From Krasilnikovozyma curviuscula (lineage: Eukaryota; Basidiomycota; Tremellomycetes; Cystofilobasidiales; Mrakiaceae): a stretch of DNA of 33,183 nucleotides. A program made the position numbers and the translations under genes. Below, in pieces: positions 12,301-23,070 of the stretch (position 1 is the first letter of the stretch; every line of letters starts with the position of its first letter). The notes under the pieces are model-generated. The model was not told the origin of the DNA. It searched no databases and saw nothing but the letters and a program-made list of their open reading frames with translations. The stretch is taken from NCBI GenBank assembly GCA_014825775.1, contig MVAQ01000233.1, forward strand, positions 1 to 33,183. The letters are read 5' to 3'.

Positions 12301-13632
12301 CCTATTTGAACTTCGACACTCGGAAGTGAAGCAAGCTCCTTCAAACTGGGTCAAAGTTAGTTCAACGAAGACAGTGTAAGTGCTACAATTAATCCTTTGA
12401 AGCTGCCAGGATGTTGCTTACCTTCCCGCTGTTTCAACATATTTAAAGTGTCCGATTCCATTCTCCAGAAGCAATCAAACTTTCACAAGAGAGGCTCCAA
12501 CATATTGAAACTCTCGCCTCGGTATCTAACTCTGCATGGATAGACTTCCAAACAGAGGTGTCGGGGGCATCGTATGAGCTGTTCAGTCGAGGAGCTGAGA
12601 GTCTGGCAACTTTGGATTGCCTTTGTTCCCTGGCTACCACATCACTCAATCCTGGCTGGAACCCACCAGCATTTACCGAAGATAATACCATGGAGATTGA
12701 AGGTGCTTTTCATCCAGTGCTCCAGGCTTTGAAGGAGCTCGATGGAGGCGTCATACCAAATAGCGTGTCGTTCAGCTCCTCGGGAACTCTCAAAATCATT
12801 ACTGGTCCCAATGTGAGTTGCTCACTTCTCAAATCTTCGGCTAATTTCGGCTAACTTGCTCTTCTCCAGATGGGTGGAAAGTCAACTTGCGTTCGATCAT
12901 TCGCACTCTGCGTTATTCTTGCGCAAATTGGGTGTTTCGTACCTGCATCCAAATGTCGAATATCAGTCAGGGACTCAATATACACCAGAATGGGAGCCAG
13001 CGACAATCTCACCAAAAATCAGTCTACCTTCCTGGTAGAAATGGTCGAGACGTCCGAAATTCTTCAACATGCAACTTCACGTTCACTCATCATTCTGGAC
13101 GAGTTGGGAAGAGGAACAGCAACCTTCGATGGAATGGCTGTAGCACACGCGACAGCGTCTCATCTCGCTGAGGAGAAAAAAGGGTTTGTTTTCTTCATCA
13201 CACACTACTCCAACGTTGCTGAACAGCTGGCCAAGAAGTATTCCACCTGCTCCACTTGGTTCATGGGCTTTACTAGCACTCTCCGTCCAGACGGATCCAA
13301 TTCGATCACGTTCCTTTACAAGCTACGTGCTGGTATTTCCAAGTCTTCCTTTGGCATCGAATGTGGACGACTGGCTGATTTGCCAGCAAATGTTCTTGCT
13401 CTTGCCTCCGAAAAATCAAAAACAATGGAAGAGCAGACCAAGCAAAGGGAACGTATTGCCCAGTGAGTCGTTAGTTTTATTACAACACGCATCAGCAGTG
13501 ATGCTGATTTAGCAATGATTTAGACTTCGACGAATGAGAATGGTTTTAGATGCTGCGCTCAGAGGCAATGGCGAAGAGCCAATGCTAGAGGCGATCAGGA
13601 AAGCTAAACTCTTGCTGGCATGGAGCAGATAG
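9359..13632 (+). CDS. MSH3: DNA mismatch repair protein MSH3 (MutS homolog 3)
   Basis: Ten exons: 9359-10357, 10426-10597, 10684-10819, 10880-11126, 11192-11393, 11457-11853, 11926-12375, 12449-12812, 12870-13462 and 13524-13632, giving 1222 residues. Residues 1 to ~320 are a disordered Ser/Pro/Lys-rich tail with a basic nuclear-localisation-like SKKRK and a degenerate PCNA-binding box (YISSFF). The mismatch-binding domain follows: FTPLEQQ, then GYKIRFFG. The Tyr-Lys pair is typical of MSH3, where MSH6 has Phe-x-Glu. Connector, lever and clamp domains lead to the ATPase: Walker A GPNMGGKST (about 987-995), MGASDN (about 1030), Walker B with DE at 1066-1067, and [12 protein letters not shown]3 pairs with MSH2 (MutS-beta) to repair insertion/deletion loops in the nucleus. 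The ATPase signature has Ala where GRGTSTFDG is common. MSH3 is convergent with POL5. Confidence 0.97.
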
Positions 13633-13675
13633 TGGTTGTATTGTGCAGCTGTACAATGAAAATATCTATAGGCCC
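13633..13675. other. 43-bp convergent junction between MSH3 and POL5
   Basis: Only 43 bp separate the MSH3 stop (13630-13632, plus) from the POL5 stop (13676-13678, minus). Both 3' untranslated regions must therefore overlap each other or run into the neighbouring coding sequence on the opposite strand. Confidence 0.95.
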
Positions 13676-16600
13676 TTATTCTACCGAATTCTTCTTCGTC
13701 TTCACCTTCTTCTTTGTAACCGTCGCACCGACATTTTCCTCTCCCAATTTCTTCGCTTTCCTCTTCTTCGCAGGTACTTCCGCTGTATCTGATTTAGCAG
13801 TAGTATCAGTGATAACCGCCTCTTCTGTGTTCATTGGAGTAGAAGCCGCCTTCTTGACCTTTGCTGGCTTCTCCGCGGTTGAAACCACAGCCAATAGTTG
13901 AATGAGAAGAGAGTGCAAAGCTTTTGATGATTTATGGTAATCATTGGTCTGGTACTGTTCCAAGATTGAGGCCAGCTTATCCTTATCCCACGCGACAACA
14001 AGCTCATCGGTCGCAAGGGTAGACTTGGTGCTTCTCGCGAATTGAAGGGCGAACTTGAGGAGATCTTTCAGTCTCGCTGCATTCATGGCACCCTTGGCTT
14101 TGGCATCTAGAGAGTTCTCAAGGACGCCAACGATAACTTCTCGGCAGAGAGGGATGAAAACGGCTACTTCGCTCTTGAGATCGGCCTTGAGCTGTAAGGA
14201 AGGAAGACGTATCGTCAGAGGAATTCCAAGAAAGGCAACACGACGAATAAAACTCACGAGAAGAGGAACTTGTGAGAGGAGGGAATTAAGGATCTGGAAC
14301 GCTTGTGACTGACGGTAAGTGTTGGCGCTGTCAGACTTCGCATAACCCAAAAGCTGGCTTCGGATCTGCCATGCTGTCACTGGGAATCTCTTGACGAAAT
14401 CGAGGAAGAATGACGAATGGAACTTGGTATTCTTCTTAGTCATGAAGTCTTCTAGTGACTTCAGATAAGCGTCAAGGACCGGTTTGGCGTTGGTTGTGGA
14501 TGGCGCAGAGGTAGACGAAGAGGGGGCGGACTTATCGTTCAGGAGCGCTTTCGAGACGAAGGTGCTACATTGACTACAAGTGTTCGCGACGTCGACAGAT
14601 TGAGCTTTGCTGGCTGCACGATGAAGTTCTCCTAAGATTTCAACGGCTTCAGCGCGGTCGGTGATGATGATGGATTCCTTTCCTTTACAGATCTTAGAGC
14701 GAAGCAAACCAGTGGCTTTAGACGAGAGATGCTGCTCAGTTTGTGTTGAGTTGAGGATAATTTCAAGCAATGGGAGGATGATTCGGAGGACCAGGTGGTT
14801 GGTGGGCTGCTTTTTCACGAAAGTTTCAAGGATATCAAGGACACGGTTCTTGAAGTGGACGGCATCACGTTGAGCATCTAAAGATACAGAGTGCAATTAG
14901 TCCATCAAGTACCCAGTTAGTTTTAGAAAAATAAGAAGACTTACCTTTCTTGCCCTTCTTGTTGATGGTGGACGATTTGAAGATGGCAGCCAGTTTTTCA
15001 TCAAGGGCAAGCATCTGGTCGTCGTCCATCATGATCTCAGACTCATCATCTGAATCCTCGTCTTCATCCACATCCTCATCTCCCTCTTTACTCAGAGCGC
15101 CGTTGACCTGGAGAGCCTCAGCAATACGCTTCCTCAGCTCTGGGTCGACGTCACCGCTCTCATCTTCCTCATCATCTTCGCTGTCATCTTCAGAGGCGGA
15201 GTCGTCTTCATCCTCATCATCTTCTGCTTCCTCGTCTTCCTCATCATCCTCATTATCTTCGTGAGAAGCTTCTTCACCCCCTTCATCGGCAGTCGGGTCA
15301 CGTTGTTCCAATTGCTACACAAAGGAAGTCTTGTGAGTGGTCGAGACATTACGGGAATTGAGGCAAACGAAAAACGGAAATACTCACAGCAAGAAGAAGA
15401 TCAATACTTCCTTCAGTAACTTCACCACTCAACATTCCGAAGACCTGGCTGGCCAGAATCCTCAACTGGCTGGAAGACCTCTCCAAGAACCCAATCAATA
15501 CATCCACCAAGACATCCATGGGCTCAAGCTCAACTTCTTCCTCATCCTCTTCTATCAAGTCAGCAGCCGTCTTCCTCTTGTGTTTTGCTGGAGCAGCTTT
15601 CACTGAGAAGAACATCTTCTCCGCACAAGCATCAAGCTCTTCCAAAACTTCCAAGGACTCTTCAGGCTCGTCGTAGCTTCCAATGAGAACACTCTTAATC
15701 AAAAGGTCGATACCTTTGCGAGTTTCCTCACGCTTGGGATCTTTAATGGTCTTCAGCTTGTCCATCACCTTAAGAGCGTCGCCTCTAGCCTTAGTGATCT
15801 CTTCGCTGGATTCGGTGATGGCAGAAAGGTGCTTGGTGTCCTGTTCGAGAGCTGAGATGACTGAGAGGGTGTAAGAGACCCACAACTCGCCGGTGATTGC
15901 AGAGGTACCAAAGGCACGGTGCGATTTAGTTGACGATGTCGCTTTAATGACCAGCGAAGTAGACGCAAGTTCTCCGAGCACCTGGGAAAGCTTTTTTCTA
16001 CACTCCGAATGCAAAAAGTCGGAGTATGCTGGTTTGGGTGGGGACTGGAGCTGCAAAGAGATAGCAATCAGAGTCAAGAACAACTCACGTCAACTTTATG
16101 ACAACAGCTAAAAGGAACTTACAGCGAGGTAAGAGCTGTTCTTGTTGGCTCTTTTTACTGCAAACAATCCGTTCACAATGAAAAACTCCAATATTTCCCG
16201 GATCCAAGAATCATCCTCCTCTCTTGGGACAGCTCCGTTTTTGACTAGCGCAAGCATCTGTTCAAAAGCCCAAATTCGAGTAGATTCGAGTCTCTTCAAA
16301 TCGAATTCAACTTCACTAGCACTGATAGCATCGCCTTCAGGTGTCGAGGTGGATGTAGTTGCGACAGTTCGGAGGTAGCTAATATATTCCTTGATTCCTT
16401 CGATTGAAAGGGATGAGAGGATAGAAGAGACAGTCTTGGTCTTGGTCAACTTGTCAAAGTTCTTGTTACCTTTGGCACCAAGGAGTTGAGAGAGAAGAGT
16501 GAAGCCGACTTGAGGGTTCTGTTGAGCAATAGTGTGAACTTGTTTCGCCTGGTATGAAAACCAAGACAGAATTGATCAGCATCTTCGCTCAATTGAAGAT

Positions 16601-18308
16601 AGAGACTTTTGAAGCTTACAACAGCCATGCCAGACTTGTACAGTAGCCTCTCTTCACCAGCCAAGTTGTTCATCCACACTCTCATAAAGCCAGTGGTGAA
16701 GACCAAGGGCACCTCTTCTTTAGACAAAAGAGGTAAGATTCGCGCAAAAAGTTGGAATCCCCAGAATTTACGTTCGGGTGATGAGGTGAGAGCAAAGAGA
16801 GATTCTGCAAGTTGGACAACGGACGAGATAAATCCTAGCTACAATAAAAAGGTGAATCAGAATATTACTCACCGTCAATGACGACTCTGTAAAAGTCTTG
16901 GAACTTGGCAATTCCTTCAGGGATCTTCTCATTTGTCTTTCCATCGGGAAAGTAGACCTCCAAAATCAAGTCCCAAACAAAGTGAGGTCGCGCCTTCCAG
17001 CTACCGGTGTTTTCACCCTTCACGGCGTCGCCGTCTTCACCAGCACCATCTTCGTCCGCTGACCCAGAAGACTCCTTGAGAATTCTAGCGATAGAGTTGA
17101 GGTTGGATGGGGAGAGGAATTGAGTTGTTTTGAATGAGCCCGCGAGGAGCGTCTTCCAGTCGATGATCGATGAGGGTGATGACGATGGGTAGAGTTGTTG
17201 AAGAATAAGTCCAGCTCCGATTTTTTCAGGGGACCATGTAGTTGTGGATTCGGCAAAGATGAAGTCGGCGACCCACTTGATGGATTCGTCTTTGACAGGT
17301 TGTGAGAGGGGGGATGATGTGATTCCTTGGATTGCTTTGATAATACCCCACCATGCTGCCTCCTTTAACCAACCCTTTCTGTCACCGATTTCTTTCAACG
17401 CAGAAACGACTGTCTTGAATTCCTTCACCTGAGTAGCAGCCGTTGATGATGGCGCAAAGAGCAAGTTGGAGGAAATCAAGCTGAGAAGACCAAACAGTCT
17501 TCCGAGGAGAAGGTCTCGAGTTTCTTGTCGGCTGAGGGAGGTGGGGGTGACGGTGGATGAGATGATCAGGTAGAGAATATGCGTGGACGAGAGGGTGGAT
17601 TGCATGCGAGTGAGAAGCTGCAGAGAAATGAGAAACCGTGTCAGCACAAGGAGGAAGACAAGTTTCGGATTTCTAAGAATGAGTAGAGTAGCTGTGTCGT
17701 AACATTCGAGCACAAGCTGAGAAAACATCGAGTGGCGCAAAAGTTTCCTGCCGGATGAACAATATCAGGGAGCAGGAAAACGACTTGAGTGCTCCCATCG
17801 GCTCATATGGTGAATCAGCTTCCTCTGATATGTCACAAGTTTGGTTATGCACGCCCTCTAGCTTGTTCTGCAAGAACCAAAATTTCCTCCTACGAAATCC
17901 AGCCCAAGAGATATTATCGCTTTGAAGACTCACCTCAGTCAAAGCGACGCTGAACCCAAGCCTAGAACTCTCTCTAGGAGAGGCCAGACCTCTTATCAGT
18001 CTCTTGATTGAATACCTCACATCCTCCGAGTTCCTCTTCTCAAATTCCTTCTCGAGCTTCTTAATTTCCGGTGATTTCTTCAATTCTGCTGCAGTCGTTG
18101 CATCTTCCATATCGACATCATCATCTTCATCATCATCATCCTCCTCCTCTTCTTCTTCGTCGTCCTCTTCTTCTGGGCCATCGGCTGCTGTAGGCGTCCA
18201 GGAGGATTGGAACTGCTCGAGCGTCGAAATGAGCTCTGCTGAGGCTTCTAGCCGCTTCGTTGGTGCATTCGAGGAGAGCGACCAAAAAAGAGGTAGTGTT
18301 GTCGACAT
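13676..18308 (-). CDS. POL5: DNA polymerase V / MYBBP1A family protein (rRNA synthesis)
   Basis: Eight exons on the minus strand: 18308-17934, 17617-16873, 16804-16620, 16548-16123, 16050-15388, 15314-14945, 14877-14258 and 14191-13676, giving 1299 residues. The start MSTTLPLFWSLSS and the run NSEDVRYSIKRLIRGLASPR are typical of Pol5/MYBBP1A, as is DESIKWVADFIF-like helical-repeat sequence farther on. Despite its name, yeast Pol5 is an essential nucleolar protein needed for rRNA production, not a proven replicative polymerase. Two acidic tracts stand out, at about residues 45-67 and 809-853. The C-terminus is Lys-rich (KKRKAKK and KKKVKTKK), fitting nucleolar localisation. Intron 1 is 316 nt, far longer than the other introns. 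Intron 7 (66 nt) is in frame and has no stop. An in-frame ATG at 18380 could add 24 residues, but the conserved start favours 18308. Confidence 0.95.
14192..14257 (-). other. POL5 intron 7, 66 nt, multiple of three and stop-free
   Basis: The borders are GTGAGT...ACAG and both flanking exons are in phase 0. If retained, it would insert 22 residues without breaking the frame. Removing it restores the continuous family-like sequence SQVPLL-LKADLKSE, so I treat it as an intron. Confidence 0.8.
17618..17933 (-). other. POL5 intron 1, 316 nt, unusually long
   Basis: The borders are GTGAGT...CTGCAG, and removal gives the expected ...VALTE-LLTRMQ... junction. The first ~260 nt stay open in the exon 1 frame, so retention would give a truncated protein of about 211 residues. 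I see no clear box C/D or H/ACA snoRNA in it. Confidence 0.8.
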
Positions 18309-19588
18309 TCTTAGCCAGTAATGTCCAAGAATGATGTCGAGAGACCAACTCAAAGTCCAAACAGAGAATGCAGCCACCAAAATTTTGGATGGTGGCGCGC
18401 TGCTGGGTTCGTTTCAGCCAGGGCTTGTTTACTTTTTGTCGTTCTAGAATCTCGGGAACAGCCATTTTCTAAATCAAGACGTCTCTTAAAATAAAACTGA
18501 CTGGGGATTTAAGAATGTTGGTGCGATGGGTCAAACTTGGGTGAAGATGAAGGAACCAAGGCACGCAGCATTTCAAGTCTGATAGAGATTAAGAACTCCC
18601 GTACCGAGTCAAATTGTAAGCAGCTCCCACCTTTGCAAGTTTACTGGAGATATGCATAGGGCGAGAGGAAGGTAAGTCACCTCATCACGATCGCGATGCG
18701 ATCTCTCCTTATCATCTGAGTCCTTACATACGGGAAGCATTGCTAAGCTACAACGCACAGCAAGGTAATTTCATGATATATAGCCCCATATGTTCATAGT
18801 GAATTACAGTTTTGTACCCTCTGAGGCGAGATTCAACCCAGAGATGGATCTCCATCTTAGCGCTTGTCCTCTCGCACCGCAGGAAACGGGTGTGGAATGA
18901 CACGACTAAAGAGAAGAACCTCTTCAGCAGATTGAGAAGATATATCTGCTTGTGTTCTTGTCTTCTTCAGCATCTGCCCCATTGAACCGATCGGAGGCAA
19001 AACATCCAACCAGCCAGCGGCTCTCCGTCTGGCCCAATTTTTTTCTCCTCAATTGTGCCGGGCAGTAATCGTCTTTTTTTTTTTTCCACCTTGGCGTTCA
19101 ACTCTCATCAAACTCACCAACCAAAGAGTAGTGTCTCATTCTTCGTAGGTTATGCAATACGACAGCAGCCCAAAGCAACACACCAGACGGCATTGCAAAC
19201 CATGACGGTCCTCCTCATAATCTCACTTTCGCTGCTCGACTGTACTCCTTCGCGCTGGGGGATCTATCTTGGTTGAACGGTCAGAGGGGGGCCAGACGCC
19301 CCCTTCGTTTGACTCGTTCCAACCAAATAGACACTGTAAACTCTCTTCCAAGAGCTCAGTTACATGCAACACGGGTGCCAGGTCGGGAAAGACGTACCGT
19401 CATTCCCTGCTCTGTGCTGAGATTATACCGTTCCAACGGATCAGGATAATGCCTGCGTCGTTAGTTGCTTGTTTACTGCCGTTTACTGACTTGTGGACGT
19501 ATGTGTGTGTGTGTGTTTGGTATCAGGTAATTCAAATGTCTGAAAGCGTCGACTGGCATAGCATGTAGGTCCAACCAACCGTCCGAAG
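18309..19588. other. Divergent region between POL5 and the sugar transporter
   Basis: This stretch must hold both promoters and the unresolved first exon(s) of the transporter. On the minus strand, an ATG at 18465 (A at -3, G at +4) opens a 109-codon frame that overlaps the POL5 start. On the plus strand, an open frame of about 105 codons without an ATG runs from about 19132 to 19446. A (TG)n tract lies at 19502-19516. No other gene is supported. Confidence 0.55.
19502..19516. repeat. (TG)7 microsatellite
   Basis: A short dinucleotide run lies just upstream of the first certain exon of the sugar transporter. It follows a possible GTATGT donor at 19499-19504 and may sit inside a 5' intron. 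Confidence 0.7.
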
Positions 19589-21925
19589 GTAGACTCGCCG
19601 TTGGACTCTTACTCATGGGACATATTCTTTCCTAGTCCAAATGCGTCGGACCGTCTCAAATGGTATCAAAACAAGGGTGCGCTCAAGCTCAACTTGTGAG
19701 TGCTTTTCGTGGGTAGATACCTGCCATATGGCTGACTGACAGTTGCGAGATCTGCTTTCTGCTAGCTTCTTGAGTATCATCATGGTTGGAATGGTTCTCA
19801 ACGGCTGTGAGCAAAATAAAAAACTGCAAAACTTGCTTGCTTCTTTGGATTCATTCGCTGACGTCTGTCTCTTTCAGACGACGGATCCATTATCGCCGGT
19901 CTCCAGGCGCTCGACCCATGGTATGCCGATCTTGGCTACCCGAACAGCAAGCAAATCGGTCTTCTGAACGCTTCTGGGTTCCTGTCTGGCTTTGTCGTCG
20001 GACCCTTGATTGCCTACATTGATGAGAACTATGGTCGAAGATGGGGAATCCGCTGTGAGTTGAACATCATCACCCTTCCTTCTCATCTGGTCCACGTTTC
20101 GCTCACTGACCGCATCTGGGTGTCATATTTTTGTAGTTTATGGGTACACGATTGTAATCGGCTCTGTTATCGGATGTATCGCTGGTGTCGCTGGTCAAAA
20201 CGGCTATGCCTGTAAGTGAAGTCTCTAGCAAACTTCTATGCTGGTCGACCTTTTTAACATGTGTTCGCTCAGTATTCATCACTGGCCGAGTCATCATTGG
20301 TTTGGGATTGGCATCGTTCTTAATGACGTCGCTGATTGTCGTCCAAGAAATCACTCACCCTAGAAGTCGAGCTGCTATCGCTGCGTCTTGGGTAGGTCCA
20401 TAGCTCTTCCAACAACCATGTACTTTCTAAGTTATGTCCTGACTCAATAAATTAATTTTACAGAATTCTTACTACATTCTCGGATACGTGATCGCCTCTT
20501 GGGTCGTCTTCGGTACCAGCTATCTCACCACCTCATGGTCCTGGCGAATTCCATACCTTATTCAAGTACCCATGGCATTGTACTGTCTCATCGGAGTCCA
20601 GTTCGTTCCCGAAACTCCACGTTTCCTCTTCGCCAAAGGAAGGCCTGAAGAAGCCCTGGCATTCTTCGTCGAGTATCACGGAAACGGAGACCCTCAGGAC
20701 CCTCTGGTATTATTTGAATTTGAGGAGATGCAGGAAGCCATCAAGCTGGAGCAAGCTGCTAAGGCCGAGCACTGGAGGGAGATCGTCAAGGACTCTGGTA
20801 GCAGACACAGAATTGGTTTGGCCATTTTGATGTCTTTCATGACCAACGTGAGTTTTCGCTCTATTCAATATTCCTGTTTTTTACTTCTTCTAAAGGAAGA
20901 GCGACCTGAAAAACTTTCTTTCCGTCCTCAGTTATCCGGTTCTTCCATCATCTACTTCTACTGTGAGTTTTCCACCTCACCGCTTCACTTCATCGCATCT
21001 CTCAATTCTGACAGTCTCTTCTTTTCAGATACGGCTGTCTTTGACCTTGTTGGGATCACAGACCCAACCACACAAACAGGAATCAATGCTGGTCTCTCAA
21101 TGTTCACATGGGTCTCTCAGATCGCCGCCGTAATCACTGGCAAACGAATTGGAAAAAGGCCTATCATCCTTTGCGTCTGGCCCACTTTATTGGCTGGTCT
21201 GATTGGTCTATGTGTCACTGGGTGAGTGTGTACCTTGGGATTTCAAAAGATTTGTATGCTGATCGTCTAGCAATATCTTCGATTTCAGTGGTGTATTTGC
21301 GAACAGCGCCGAAGGAAACACTAAAGCTGCTGTTGGAACAGTTGTTTTTGTCTGGTTATACCTCGGTTGTTTCAACTTTTCCAGTAAGCATCCAATCTGT
21401 TTCATGGTTCGTTTCTATTGAACGCTGACATAATCGGGTTGACGTTCGCAGACCCAATTTTGTATTCCTACCCAGCAGAAGTTCAAACCTACTCTCTCAG
21501 GAGTAAAGGCTTACTAATCTGGAACTCCATCACTCAATTACAAGGAGCTTACGTGGTGTATATCGATGGATTTGCTTTGAAGGCTATTGGGTAAATGTTC
21601 CGTTTGTTGCTATATGCTTGACCTCTTCAATTAATCCGATATTTTCAATCTTCCAGTTACAAGTACTACATTGTTTATATGCCTCTAGTCATCATTCAAT
21701 GGGTTCTCGCGTACAAGTGTAAGTTCCGCTTCTCCAACCATTGGGAGAACCCGCACTTATTCTATCGTATCCGTTGAAGACATGGTCGAGGTACATAACT
21801 ACACTCTGGAAGAAATTGCCATGGCGTTTGATGGTGACTTCAAGATCCCTTCTCTTCATCGCACCAACAACAATTATTTCAGGGCGGAAGACGAGGGTAC
21901 TGGAGCTGATTTGGAGAGGAAGTAG
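19589..21925 (+). CDS. MFS sugar transporter-like protein, 5' end unresolved
   Basis: Twelve exons are clear: 19589-19695, 19766-19806, 19878-20054, 20137-20211, 20273-20391, 20464-20847, 20932-20962, 21029-21221, 21289-21383, 21452-21590, 21657-21718 and 21780-21925 (522 residues). No in-frame ATG fits the first one: a stop lies at 19559-19561 in that frame, so at least one upstream exon is missing from this model. The exact left edge is a guess. Sugar-porter motifs are present: LNGYDGSIIAGLQ (helix 1), NYGRRWGIR (loop 2-3), PETPRFLF (after helix 6) and TLEEIAMAFDGDF (C-terminal tail). About 12 helices are expected. Relatives import hexoses, disaccharides such as lactose, or other sugars by proton symport; the substrate cannot be inferred. 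The gene is convergent with IES2. Confidence 0.9.
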
Positions 21926-22194
21926 CAAGCCAGAATGAACCTTGACCCTTGTAAATATTGTCCCCGACTGTTCAGGATAGTCTGTGGATGTGTAGCTCAA
22001 CCTATATGCCAGTACCACGATCTTTTATCTCAACTGCTGCTTGCAAGAAAAGCGCTAGAGAAACATTGTCTACTTCTCAAAGAGGCGCATACAACAACAC
22101 AGGTATACTCAACAAATATGTCACTGCCCCTCACCAAATCGTAAAATTTGTCGCTATGACGCTCTCTCTCACTCCTTCACATTCCTTTCGTTCT
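21926..22194. other. Convergent intergenic spacer
   Basis: These 269 bp separate the stops of the sugar transporter (plus) and IES2 (minus) and should carry both 3' untranslated regions. I see no gene here. Confidence 0.7.
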
Positions 22195-23031
22195 TCACGC
22201 CACCCTGACCATTTCATTAACAATCCTCAAACATTCTATCCCACAAGCCCCTTTCTCGAGGTTTTTAGTTGATCTATACTTCCTCATATTACGGCATCCG
22301 GGGGCTGAACATATGGGCGATGCTGATTGAGGTGAAGGTTGCTGAACAAAGGCGAGTTTCGACTCATATTCGTTCGAATCTAAGGGCGATGATACCGTAA
22401 CTCTAAATTCACCTGTCTTCGTTGAAGAGATATGTCGGAAGAACTGATGCTGAGAGACAGCGAGCTGAAGATGGGAAAGATGTTGCTGATGGGTGGAACC
22501 CGTCGCCGACGAGGGGAGGGAGGTGGATTCATCTTTTGATTTGATTACTTTGTTTGAGGATATAAGGCGGTTAATAACTTCCATCTATGAGGAGAAGGAA
22601 GGGAGGACAGGAGGAAGCAGGTGAAAGCAAGTTGCTGAAGTGAGAAATCGGGTAATAATTCGAGAGGATAATTGAAGACAGTTAATTACCATATCATCCT
22701 CCAACTTCTTCTCGCTTTGATTCTTCCTCCTCCTAGCTGTTTCAACTCTTCGCATCTCCTTTTCTGCATCAGTCCGCTGGATCTTTTTCGATTCTGATTA
22801 TCAGTGGGGAAGAAGCGCAGATTGTCAGTCTGAGAATACAGGGCCGAGGTATCGCGGGAGCCATAAAGCCTGACCTTCTATCAATTCCACTAGTTCACCT
22901 GTTAGACTATAGTCTCCTTTAGCTGCTCGCTGACGGGCTGTGAGACGCGAGTTGTTTTCTTCGTCTTCGACTTCCTCTTCTCCGCTAGCTTCCTCCCCTT
23001 CATCATCATCATCATCTTCTTCTTCATCATC

Positions 23032-23070
<39 letters not shown>

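Noticed and set aside
14950..15264. 104-codon Ser-rich plus-strand frame opposite POL5
   Set aside because: It is the antisense shadow of the Asp/Glu-rich POL5 exon 6, as are the Ser-rich frames opposite POL5 exon 1 and IES2 exon 2.
18136..18465. 109-codon minus-strand frame as the true POL5 N-terminus
   Set aside because: It is in a different frame from the conserved MSTTLPLFW start and cannot be joined to it without an invented splice; kept only as a possible uORF.
22371..22380. GTTCGAATC as a tRNA B-box
   Set aside because: It lies inside the IES2 coding exon and no cloverleaf or A-box can be formed around it.
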